Below, one piece after another: positions 8,167 through 15,242 of a stretch of DNA of 38,926 nucleotides. Under the pieces are notes generated by a model. It was not told the origin of the DNA. It searched no databases and saw only the letters and a program-made list of their open reading frames with translations. Origin of the DNA: an uncultured Acidimicrobiales bacterium (GTDB lineage Bacteria > Actinomycetota > Acidimicrobiia > Acidimicrobiales > SZUA-35); contig CALEWY010000149.1 in the NCBI GenBank assembly GCA_937925335.1, positions 1 through 38,926 of the forward strand, read 5' to 3'. A program made the position numbers and the translations under genes. Numbering within the stretch: position 1 is the first letter of the stretch; each line of letters starts with the position of its first letter.

Positions 8167-9269
8167 CCCGCCCTGTTGAACGCCGCCCCGTCGAGATGTC
8201 GTGGTTCTCGGCCCTTTGTGATGACGACTACGAGTTCCTCGGTGTTCCCGACGTCGAGCTGCAGAGCTCGTGGAATCACTGCCGCAACATCGTGCTCACC
8301 GCCGATCGCTACGGCTTCGACAACGTGCTGTTGCCTTCCGGCTACGCACTCGGGATCGACAACACCGTGTTCGCCGGTGGCATGGCGCCGCTGACCGATC
8401 AGATCCGGCTCCTCCTCGCTGTTCGAATGGGCGAGCTCGTCGTTCCCCAGGTCGCTCGCCAAATGGCGACGCTCGACCAGATGCTCGACGGTCGGCTGAC
8501 GATCAACATCATCTCGAGCGACATTCCTGGCGAGACGCTCGAATCCGAACCTCGCTACCGACGCTCGACCGAGATCATGTATGCCCTCCGGGAGCTCCTC
8601 GATGGTCGTGCGCTCAGCTTCAAGGGTGACTTCGTCGATCTTGACGTTGAGCCGCCCCGTCAGCGCACCCAATCCGGCCGTTCACCGCTGTTCTACTTCG
8701 GCGGGCTCTCTCCGGCTGCTCGTGATTGCGCGGCGGCTGCCGCCGATGTGTTCCTCACCTGGCCGAACACCACCGACAAGGTGCTCGAGGTGAAGGCCGA
8801 CATGGACGAACGAGCCGCGGCGTATGGCCGTGAGCTCAAGTACGGCTGGCGAAGCCACGTCATCGTTCGCGAGACCGAAGACGAAGCGCGAGCGGCGGCG
8901 GCGCGCCTGCTGTCGAAGCTCGATGCCGAAACCGGCGAAGCGATCAAGAAGCAGGCGCTCGACTCAGCCTCGGCTGGAGTTGCCGCACAATCCGCTCTTC
9001 GCGACGGATCAGACGAGGACGGCTACGTCGAGCGTCATCTCTGGACCGGCGTCGGCCGAGCCCGTTCGGGGGCCGGGGCTGCCATCGTTGGCAACCCCGA
9101 CCAAGTCCGAACGAAGATCGAAGAACTCATCGATGCGGGTATCGATGCGTTCATCTTGTCGGGCTATCCGCACGCTGCGGAGTGCGATCTGTTCGCCCGC
9201 CACGTGCTGCCTGCGATCAACCACGGCAAGCTCGATTTCGAGCCAAGTCCGATCGCAGCGCCCAGCTAA
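8163..9269 (+). CDS. LLM-class flavin-dependent monooxygenase (alkanesulfonate monooxygenase-like)
   Basis: 368 residues with the luciferase-like TIM-barrel pattern. The N terminus MSWFSALCDDDYEFLG, the strand RLLLAVRMGELVVPQVARQM with the following LDGRLTINIISSD, and the later RYRRSTEIMYALREL all match SsuD-type enzymes that release sulfite from alkanesulfonates using FMNH2 and oxygen. No ssuE reductase or SsuABC transporter is in the window, so the substrate may be a different sulfonate or carbon compound. The ATG overlaps the upstream TGA (ATGA), implying translational coupling with the Gfo/Idh/MocA enzyme. It ends just before the convergent DUF3048 gene. Confidence 0.88.
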   Translation: MTRPVERRPVEMSWFSALCDDDYEFLGVPDVELQSSWNHCRNIVLTADRYGFDNVLLPSGYALGIDNTVFAGGMAPLTDQIRLLLAVRMGELVVPQVARQMATLDQMLDGRLTINIISSDIPGETLESEPRYRRSTEIMYALRELLDGRALSFKGDFVDLDVEPPRQRTQSGRSPLFYFGGLSPAARDCAAAAADVFLTWPNTTDKVLEVKADMDERAAAYGRELKYGWRSHVIVRETEDEARAAAARLLSKLDAETGEAIKKQALDSASAGVAAQSALRDGSDEDGYVERHLWTGVGRARSGAGAAIVGNPDQVRTKIEELIDAGIDAFILSGYPHAAECDLFARHVLPAINHGKLDFEPSPIAAPS

Positions 9270-9280
9270 CCGATTCTCCG

Positions 9281-10939
9281 TTACCCAATAACGAGACGAG
9301 CAGCGCCCGGAGGCGGCAGGGCGACCCAGGTCTGACCGGGCGTCAGCGTAATCTGGCGACCGTTGGCGTCGAGGATCTGAATCGGCTCGGCGGCGGTCGC
9401 TCGGCTCCAGGTGGCTTGGATGTATTCACCGTCGGTGAAGACCATCGCTTGGCCGCTACCAACCGACTGCGCCTCGGGCGAGGTGATGTCGGCCGGGCTC
9501 TGGATGTAGGGCGTCACGATGACGACGACGTTCGGCGGAGCGACTTGGCGTCCGGTGGCATCGACCACGGCGGCACCGTCTTGGACTCGGGCCCAACCAA
9601 CACCGTTCCAGCGGTAGCTGACGTTGGTGTTGCCATAGGGCAGATCGACACCGGCGACCGGTGTTCCGACCACATCGTCGAGCGATGAGCGGTACTGGAA
9701 CAGCGCTGGCGGCAAGCCACCCTGCGCATCACCGGCGGCTCGAAGCGTTGCCGGACGAGTGAACAAGTTGTGTGGTGCGCTGCCGGCGCTACGGAAGTAT
9801 GCGTTCGGAACCGACCGGGCGTTGACGTTGACGATCGAACGGGTGCCGAGGGATGCGAGCACATTGGCGTTCGCACCCGATGCAGCGAGCAGCGGTGAGT
9901 TCATCGGTGCGAGCAGATCGAAGTCGGTCGTTCGAACCGAACGAACCGGGCCGAGAACGGCAGGTTCGTGGCTCTGATAGACGGCGACGAGACGCGTGAT
10001 GTTGCCTTCGACGAGCTCCTCGTAAACGATGTCGGCATCGAGGACGCCGGTCTGGGGCTTGCCGCCCGCAGAGTTGTCGATCTTCACGGCCAGTGCTGGC
10101 ACGTTGCGGACACTCGTCGTGGCTTCACCGGTGAGTGGGTGCACGGCCGGGAACAGCCCGCCCATGCGGTTGGCGTATTCGGGGCCGAACAAGAAGCCCT
10201 GCATCACGCTGGCGTATGCCTGCCCGGCATCGATGCGGCCGGCCCAGAACGCCAGGCCCTGCTCTTCGGGCTGACGACGGAGCATGCCGACGTACAACAT
10301 GGTGGAGCGGACGAGTCCGTCGGTCTGGTTGACGAATTCGGGTGACTCGGAGAATCGAGCCATGAGCACGCCGCGGGGCAGGCCGGCGCCGAGTTCGCGA
10401 ACCCAGAAGGCTCGACCTTCAGCCTCGGGCGGACGCCCGAGCACGTTCTGGTAGACGAGGTCGACGTACTCACCATCGTCGAGGGCTCCGTAAGTGGCGG
10501 TGAACTCATCGGAGCGAGCAAAGAACTCAGACACGCCATCGATCGTCCAGCCGTTGCGGACGTTCTGGGCCCAGAACGACAGGCCGTCGAGCTGTGGGGC
10601 GCGCTGTAGGTGTGCGTAGTAGAGGCGCACGACGGGAGCGACCGAGTCGGCGAACTCGGGTGTCGAGACCATCGTCTCGATCAGTGACGCTGGGTTTTCG
10701 CCAGCGCGCAGTCGAGCTGACCAGAACGCGAGGCCACCAGCATCGGGGTCACGCCCCAAGAAGTCGTTGTATTGCAACGTGATGAAGTCTTCGGGCGTGA
10801 CGTCGAGCGGCGACACCGAACCAGGGGCTTGGCTGGATGCGGCGCTCGGAATTGCCGTGGCAACCCCAGCGAACATCGCAAGCGCGAGCACGAGGCGGAG
10901 CAGCGCCGAACGAGATGTCTTGGCGGGAACAGATGACAT
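9281..10939 (-). CDS. Secreted protein with four DUF4214 repeats and a DUF3048 domain
   Basis: 552 residues. A signal peptide (hydrophobic about 10-30, ending AASSQA) is followed by four DUF4214-type repeats (about 48-275), recognised by FLGRDPDAGGLAFW, LQRAPQLDGLSFW, VLGRPPEAEGRAFW and LRRQPEEQGLAFW, each followed by an S/F-x-EF/EY turn. Residues about 277-552 are a DUF3048 (YerB-like) domain with PLTGEATTSVRNVPALAVKI, DADIVYEELVEGNITRLVAV and GPVRSVRTTDFDLLAPM. YerB proteins are surface lipoproteins of unknown role; here the lipobox is absent and the DUF4214 repeats take the N-terminal position. It is probably exported and held at the cell surface. ATG at 10939, with TACCCT eight bases upstream. 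Confidence 0.85.
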   Translation of the reverse strand: MSSVPAKTSRSALLRLVLALAMFAGVATAIPSAASSQAPGSVSPLDVTPEDFITLQYNDFLGRDPDAGGLAFWSARLRAGENPASLIETMVSTPEFADSVAPVVRLYYAHLQRAPQLDGLSFWAQNVRNGWTIDGVSEFFARSDEFTATYGALDDGEYVDLVYQNVLGRPPEAEGRAFWVRELGAGLPRGVLMARFSESPEFVNQTDGLVRSTMLYVGMLRRQPEEQGLAFWAGRIDAGQAYASVMQGFLFGPEYANRMGGLFPAVHPLTGEATTSVRNVPALAVKIDNSAGGKPQTGVLDADIVYEELVEGNITRLVAVYQSHEPAVLGPVRSVRTTDFDLLAPMNSPLLAASGANANVLASLGTRSIVNVNARSVPNAYFRSAGSAPHNLFTRPATLRAAGDAQGGLPPALFQYRSSLDDVVGTPVAGVDLPYGNTNVSYRWNGVGWARVQDGAAVVDATGRQVAPPNVVVIVTPYIQSPADITSPEAQSVGSGQAMVFTDGEYIQATWSRATAAEPIQILDANGRQITLTPGQTWVALPPPGAARLVIG

Positions 10940-10947
10940 GGTTGTGG

Positions 10948-10953
10948 AGGGTA
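10948..10953 (-). promoter_or_regulatory. -10 element TACCCT before the DUF4214/DUF3048 gene
   Basis: TACCCT on the minus strand lies eight bases before the ATG at 10939. A motif CCACATTGGGT lies further upstream at 10981-10991 and recurs at 30735-30745. Confidence 0.35.
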
Positions 10954-11003
10954 GTCACCAATGCGTAACGCGGTCACCTGCCACATTGGGTGTTGTCACC
11001 TAG

Positions 11004-11019
11004 GCGGTTGAACAACCGC
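11004..11019. promoter_or_regulatory. Inverted repeat in the divergent DUF3048/mrp promoter region
   Basis: GCGGTTG-AA-CAACCGC is a perfect inverted repeat with 7-bp arms, located in the 178-base gap between the two divergent genes. The same gap holds three GTCACC copies (10955, 10973, 10995). Size and symmetry fit a dimeric regulator's operator; the protein is unknown. Confidence 0.4.
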
Positions 11020-11117
11020 TGAGAGTGGTGGGATGAGGTGGGCGCCGGGTGAGGCCAAGTTCAGCCTGGTCGGTATTCTACGAAAGAGAAATCCCCCTGT
11101 CTGCGTAGGAGAAATTC

Positions 11118-12257
11118 GTGCTCACTGAAGAGGCCGTCATCGAAGCGCTTCGTCCGGTGCAAGATCCGGAGCTGCATCGAAGCATCGTCGACCTCGGAAT
11201 GGTGCGCCGGGTTGACCTCGCCGCCCTCCCGACCGTCACCGTCGCCATCGATCTCACGATCGCCGGCTGCCCGCTCCGCGCCGAGATCAACAACTCGGTC
11301 ACCGATGCCGTCGTTGCGCTCGACGGAGCCGACGATGTGGTCGTCGAGTTCGGTGTGATGACCGACGAGCAGCGAGCGGCCGTTCGTGAACAACTGCACG
11401 GCAACCCCGGAGCCACCGCCGGATCACAGCCCGCACACGGGCACGCCGAGGGCCGGACCATTCCCTTCGCCGATCCCGACTCCAAGACGCGAGTGCTCCT
11501 CATCGCCTCCGGCAAGGGTGGTGTCGGCAAGAGCTCGATCACGACCAACCTCGCCGTCGCTCTCGCCAACCGTGGCAAGAAGGTCGCCGTCGTCGACGCC
11601 GATGTTTGGGGATTCTCGATCCCTCGCATGCTGGGGATCACCCAGGACCCGACGATCATCGACGAGATGATCGTTCCGCCGTCCGCAAACGGTGTGCGCT
11701 GCATCTCGATGGGGTTCTTCGTCGAGGAGAACCAGCCCGTCATCTGGCGTGGACCAATGCTGCACAAGGCGCTGGAGCAGTTCCTGACCGACGTGTTCTG
11801 GGATGAGCCTGACTATCTTCTCGTCGATCTGCCGCCTGGCACTGGCGACATCTCGCTCTCGATCTCGCAGTTCTTGCCCCGCGGTGAGCTCCTTGTTGTG
11901 ACCACCCCGCAGCCGGCAGCCCAGAAAGTGGCCCAGCGCGCCGCCTATATGGGCCACAAGGTCAACCTGCGGATCACGGGTGTCATCGAGAACATGAGCT
12001 GGTTCACCGGCGACGATGCCAAACGATATGAGATCTTCGGATCCGGCGGCGGAGCGGCGTTGGCTGCAGAGATCGACGTGCCGCTGCTCGCCCAGATCCC
12101 GCTCGTTCCTGCGCTGCGCGCAGGTGCCGACAGCGGCGATCCCGTCGCGGCGCAGACCGACACCGAGGTTGGCCAGGCGTTCGCTGCGCTCGCCGAGAAG
12201 GTCGACGTCGAGCTCGCACCCAAACGTCGCTACCGCTCAGAGCTCAAGGTTCTGTAG
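11118..12257 (+). CDS. mrp: Mrp/ApbC-type P-loop ATPase, Fe-S cluster carrier
   Basis: 379 residues. The N-terminal MIP18/DUF59 domain (about 1-95; VQDPELHRSIVDLGMVRRV) is followed by a ParA/MinD-like ATPase with the deviant Walker A GKGGVGKSS (132-140), DADVWGFSIPRMLG and LLVDLPPGTGD. Mrp proteins carry and transfer Fe-S clusters to target proteins. The CxxC that bridges the cluster in E. coli ApbC, expected just after ENMSWF, is absent; the segment reads TGDDAKRYEIFG. The related protein in mycobacteria is, from memory, also without it. GTG start at 11118 with an AGGAGA ribosome-binding site 5 bases upstream (11107-11112), one of the few Shine-Dalgarno starts here. Confidence 0.9.
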   Translation: MLTEEAVIEALRPVQDPELHRSIVDLGMVRRVDLAALPTVTVAIDLTIAGCPLRAEINNSVTDAVVALDGADDVVVEFGVMTDEQRAAVREQLHGNPGATAGSQPAHGHAEGRTIPFADPDSKTRVLLIASGKGGVGKSSITTNLAVALANRGKKVAVVDADVWGFSIPRMLGITQDPTIIDEMIVPPSANGVRCISMGFFVEENQPVIWRGPMLHKALEQFLTDVFWDEPDYLLVDLPPGTGDISLSISQFLPRGELLVVTTPQPAAQKVAQRAAYMGHKVNLRITGVIENMSWFTGDDAKRYEIFGSGGGAALAAEIDVPLLAQIPLVPALRAGADSGDPVAAQTDTEVGQAFAALAEKVDVELAPKRRYRSELKVL

Positions 12258-12268
12258 CAAGCTGCTCC

Positions 12269-12274
12269 TAGCCT
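12269..12274 (+). promoter_or_regulatory. -10 element TAGCCT, leaderless start of the helicase gene
   Basis: TAGCCT is followed by seven bases and the ATG at 12282. It lies in the 24-base gap after mrp, so the helicase probably has its own promoter in addition to any read-through. Confidence 0.4.
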
Positions 12275-12281
12275 GAATCTC

Positions 12282-14132
12282 ATGTTCGAGGAACCTGCCA
12301 CCGGCTTTGCCGCGCTTGGGTTGCGGAGCGAAGTGATGGCCGCGGTTTCCGAACTCGGCTACGACGAGCCCACACCCATTCAACGCGAAGCGATCCCACA
12401 CCTTCTTACCGGCGTCGACCTGCTCGGTCAGGCTGCCACCGGAACCGGTAAGACCGCCGCGTTCTCGCTGCCGATTCTGCACTCGCTGGACATGGACCAG
12501 AAGGGCAAGCCGCGAACGCAGGCGCTGATCGTGGTGCCGACCCGAGAGCTGGCCGTGCAGGTGCGCGATGCCGTCGCCGCCTATGGCAAGAAGCTCGGCG
12601 TGAAGGTCCTGGCCGTGTTCGGTGGTCAGCCCATCGTCCGCCAGTTCAAAGAACTCGATCGCGGTGTGCACGTCGTGGTCGCCACCCCCGGACGAGCGAT
12701 GGACCACATCCGTCGCGGCTCACTCAAACTCGGCCAGATCTCCACCGTCGTGCTCGACGAAGCCGACGAGATGCTCGACATGGGCTTCGCTGAAGACATC
12801 GACGGAATCCTCGACGCCACCCCCGACGAGCGCCAAACCGTGCTGTTCTCAGCAACGATGGCTCCGCGCATCGTGCAGATTGCGAAGAAGTATCAGCACG
12901 ACCCAATCAAGGTCGAGATCGCTCGCAGCAAGGCCGACGACGCGTCGAAGGCGCTGATCAAGCAGTCCGTCTACTTTGTACCCCGCAAGCACAAGGCGGC
13001 GGCGCTCGGCCGAATCCTCGACATCGAGAACCCAACTTCCGCGCTCGTGTTCTGTCGAACCCGTATGGAGGTCGACGAGCTCACGGTGACGATGAACAAC
13101 CGCGGCTATCGCGCCGAGGCGCTCCACGGCGGCATGGATCAACTCATCCGTGACCGCGTGATGGGCCGACTGCGCGATGGCATCGCCGAGCTGTTGATCG
13201 CCACCGACGTCGCCGCTCGCGGCCTCGACGTCGACTCGCTGACGCACGTCGTCAACTACGACGTGCCGACCGCGCCGGAGAGCTACGTCCACCGCATTGG
13301 CCGTGTTGGTCGAGCGGGGCGCGCCGGAACCGCGATCACCCTGTCCGAACCGGGCCAGCGTCGTCTGCTCTCGAACATCGAGCGGCTGATGAAGAAGAGC
13401 ATCGATGTTGCCAAGGTGCCGTCGGTTGCCGATCTTCGAGCCAGCCAGGCGCTCAAGACCGCCGATGCCGTGCGGGAGTCACTCGAGAGCAGCGACCTCG
13501 AAGATTTCGCCGCCGTGCTCGATCACCTGAACACGCCAGCCCTTGATGGCCCCGGTGTTGATGACGCCGAGGTCGTGCGCTCAGCGTTCGACCACGACGG
13601 CTTCAGTGCTGAACTCGATACGGCCGAACTCGATACGGCCGAACTCGAACTCTCGGCGCTTGAAGAGGCTGGCCTGGATCATCGCCAGGTTGCGTTGGCC
13701 GCGTTGCGCTTGCTGCATCTCGCCCAAGGCGGCGGTGTTGTTGAACAAGAGATCCCGGACGTGTCGGCCAAGGGCAAGCAGGACAAGGGCAAGCACGACA
13801 AGGGTGCGAAGGGCAAACACGGCAAGGGCGCCAAACCCTGGGAGAAGAAGGGCTCCGGTGGCCCGAAGGGTGGCAGCTCACACGGCGGAGACGGCGATAC
13901 CGGCTACCTCTACGTGAACCTTGGCCGCAAGGTTGGTGTTCGCCCGTCCGACCTCGTCGGGGCCGTTGCAAACGAAGCCGGATTGACGGGTCGTGACATC
14001 GGTCCGATCCGGATCAACGAGCACTATGCCGTGGTCGGTGTGCCCGAAGAATCGGTGGATCACGTCATTCGATCGATGAAGTCCACCAAGGTCCGAGGTC
14101 GACCGGCGACGGTTCGGCGCTTCAAGGAGTAA
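12282..14132 (+). CDS. deaD: DEAD-box ATP-dependent RNA helicase with DbpA-type RNA-binding domain
   Basis: 616 residues. All core motifs are visible: Q motif EPTPIQREAIP, I ATGTGKTAAF, Ia PTRELAVQV, II VLDEADEML, III SAT, and VI HRIGRVGRAG. After the two RecA domains (to about 370) comes an acidic stretch with a repeated AELDT unit, then a lysine/glycine/histidine-rich linker (about 500-540), and a C-terminal DbpA-like domain (about 545-616; GYLYVNLGRKVGVRPSDLVG). Such helicases unwind rRNA during ribosome assembly or mRNA structures in the cold. The basic linker probably gives nonspecific RNA affinity. ATG at 12282 preceded by a TANNNT hexamer. Confidence 0.95.
   Translation: MFEEPATGFAALGLRSEVMAAVSELGYDEPTPIQREAIPHLLTGVDLLGQAATGTGKTAAFSLPILHSLDMDQKGKPRTQALIVVPTRELAVQVRDAVAAYGKKLGVKVLAVFGGQPIVRQFKELDRGVHVVVATPGRAMDHIRRGSLKLGQISTVVLDEADEMLDMGFAEDIDGILDATPDERQTVLFSATMAPRIVQIAKKYQHDPIKVEIARSKADDASKALIKQSVYFVPRKHKAAALGRILDIENPTSALVFCRTRMEVDELTVTMNNRGYRAEALHGGMDQLIRDRVMGRLRDGIAELLIATDVAARGLDVDSLTHVVNYDVPTAPESYVHRIGRVGRAGRAGTAITLSEPGQRRLLSNIERLMKKSIDVAKVPSVADLRASQALKTADAVRESLESSDLEDFAAVLDHLNTPALDGPGVDDAEVVRSAFDHDGFSAELDTAELDTAELELSALEEAGLDHRQVALAALRLLHLAQGGGVVEQEIPDVSAKGKQDKGKHDKGAKGKHGKGAKPWEKKGSGGPKGGSSHGGDGDTGYLYVNLGRKVGVRPSDLVGAVANEAGLTGRDIGPIRINEHYAVVGVPEESVDHVIRSMKSTKVRGRPATVRRFKE
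13611..13640 (+). repeat. 15-bp tandem duplication inside the helicase gene
   Basis: GAACTCGATACGGCC occurs twice in tandem, and a third, degraded copy (GAACTCGAACTC) follows. It encodes ELDTA repeats in the acidic spacer between helicase core and RNA-binding tail and keeps the frame. Confidence 0.85.
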
Positions 14133-14141
14133 CCGGCCCGG

Positions 14142-14147
14142 TAGGTT
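14142..14147 (+). promoter_or_regulatory. -10 element TAGGTT, leaderless start of the DUF3107 gene
   Basis: TAGGTT is followed by seven bases and the ATG at 14155, the recurrent leaderless geometry. This would also drive the coupled ArsA-like pair. Confidence 0.4.
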
Positions 14148-14154
14148 GCGGGCC

Positions 14155-14388
14155 ATGGATCTGAAGATCGGGATTGTTGAGAGCGCTGCGGTGCTGGATA
14201 TCGAGCTGGCCGACGACGTCGACCGTGCTGCACTCAAGGCCGAGTTGGACGCTGCGCTCAACGGAGGAACCGGCACCGTCTGGATCGCCGACAAGCGCGG
14301 CACCGAGATGGGCATCGCCGCCAGCCGTCTTGCATTCGTGCAGCTCGGCAACGACGAGGAATCCCGCCAGATCGGCTTCGGAGCCTGA
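14155..14388 (+). CDS. DUF3107 small conserved actinobacterial protein
   Basis: 77 residues from the ATG at 14155. The start MDLKIGIVESAAVLDIELAD, the central GTGTVWIADKRGTEMGI and the end RQIGFGA match DUF3107 proteins, short conserved actinobacterial proteins of unknown function (mycobacterial TB9.4, from memory). In mycobacteria the gene also lies near an RNA helicase, whiB1 and pdtaS. Its TGA at 14386-14388 overlaps a CTG at 14385 that appears to start the next gene (CTGA). Confidence 0.85.
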   Translation: MDLKIGIVESAAVLDIELADDVDRAALKAELDAALNGGTGTVWIADKRGTEMGIAASRLAFVQLGNDEESRQIGFGA

Positions 14389-15242
14389 CGCTCCCAGGGC
14401 TTCGGCCGCTGACGATCATTGCTGGTAAGGGCGGCGTTGGACGGTCGACTCTTGCTGGCGCTTATGCGCGAGCAGCTGCCGATGATGGCGCCAAGGTGCT
14501 TGCGGTCGACGTGGTCGCCGACGGTGGACTTCGTCGAGCGCTCGGTGAGATGGTCGGTGGTTCGACCGGCTCGATCGAGGTGCTGGAACTGCACACCGAG
14601 CTTGCGCTCGAGCAATACATCGATCTCTATCTGCCGTTGCCAATCTCACCGAGCCGGCTCGGGCCGATCGCCGCGATCTTTGACTACGTCGCAACGGCTG
14701 CGCCCGGAGTTCGCGAGATCCTCACGATCGGCAAGATCGCATACGAGGTGAAAGAGGGAGATTGGGACGTCGTCGTCGACGGCCCTGCCACCGGCCACTG
14801 CGTCGAACTACTGGCCGCGCCGGAGACACTCGCTGATCTCGTCGGCTTCGGGCCGATGGTCGATCAGACGAAGTGGATGCAAGCGCTACTCGCCGATCCG
14901 GCAACCACCGGCGTTGTCGCGGTCACGTTGGCTGAGGAACTGCCGGTGAGCGAAACACTTGGGCTGCTCGGTCGGCTGCTCGACGAGACCACCGTGGACG
15001 TGGCCGGCCTCGTCGTGAATCAGGTCCCGCCGACACTGAGCGCAACGAGCGCGAAGGTCGCGAAGAAGTTGGTGCGCTCCGGGGGAGCGATCGGCGAGGC
15101 GGCGACGGTTGCGCTCACCCGTTCGTCCATCGCTGACGGCCAACTCGGTCGTCTCGCCGAACTCGAGCTCGACATGATCGACGTGCCGTTCTCGAGCGAA
15201 CCCATCGCCGCCGCCATCGAGGCACTGCGAGCAAGCCAGTGA
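14385..15242 (+). CDS. ArsA/Get3-like ATPase, subunit 1 (probable CTG start)
   Basis: About 285 residues. The first standard in-frame start is a GTG at 14496, which would remove the nucleotide-binding loop. The frame upstream encodes TIIAGKGGVGRST (residues 12-24 from the CTG) and continues into ARAAADDGAKVLAVD, so translation must begin before it; the only plausible codons are CTG at 14385, overlapping the DUF3107 stop, or CTG at 14409. The deviant Walker A keeps its signature lysine (K15) but has arginine at 20 where the catalytic P-loop lysine should be. DGPATGH resembles the DTAPTGH of ArsA. Overall likeness is to mycobacterial Rv3679 (from memory), whose product pairs with Rv3680. The stop overlaps the next start (GTGA). 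Confidence 0.78.
   Translation: MTLPGLRPLTIIAGKGGVGRSTLAGAYARAAADDGAKVLAVDVVADGGLRRALGEMVGGSTGSIEVLELHTELALEQYIDLYLPLPISPSRLGPIAAIFDYVATAAPGVREILTIGKIAYEVKEGDWDVVVDGPATGHCVELLAAPETLADLVGFGPMVDQTKWMQALLADPATTGVVAVTLAEELPVSETLGLLGRLLDETTVDVAGLVVNQVPPTLSATSAKVAKKLVRSGGAIGEAATVALTRSSIADGQLGRLAELELDMIDVPFSSEPIAAAIEALRASQ

Noticed and set aside
14388..14496. Frameshift or pseudogene in the first ArsA-like subunit
   Set aside because: The reading frame is intact from 14385 to 15242; the missing ATG is better explained by a CTG start overlapping the previous stop.
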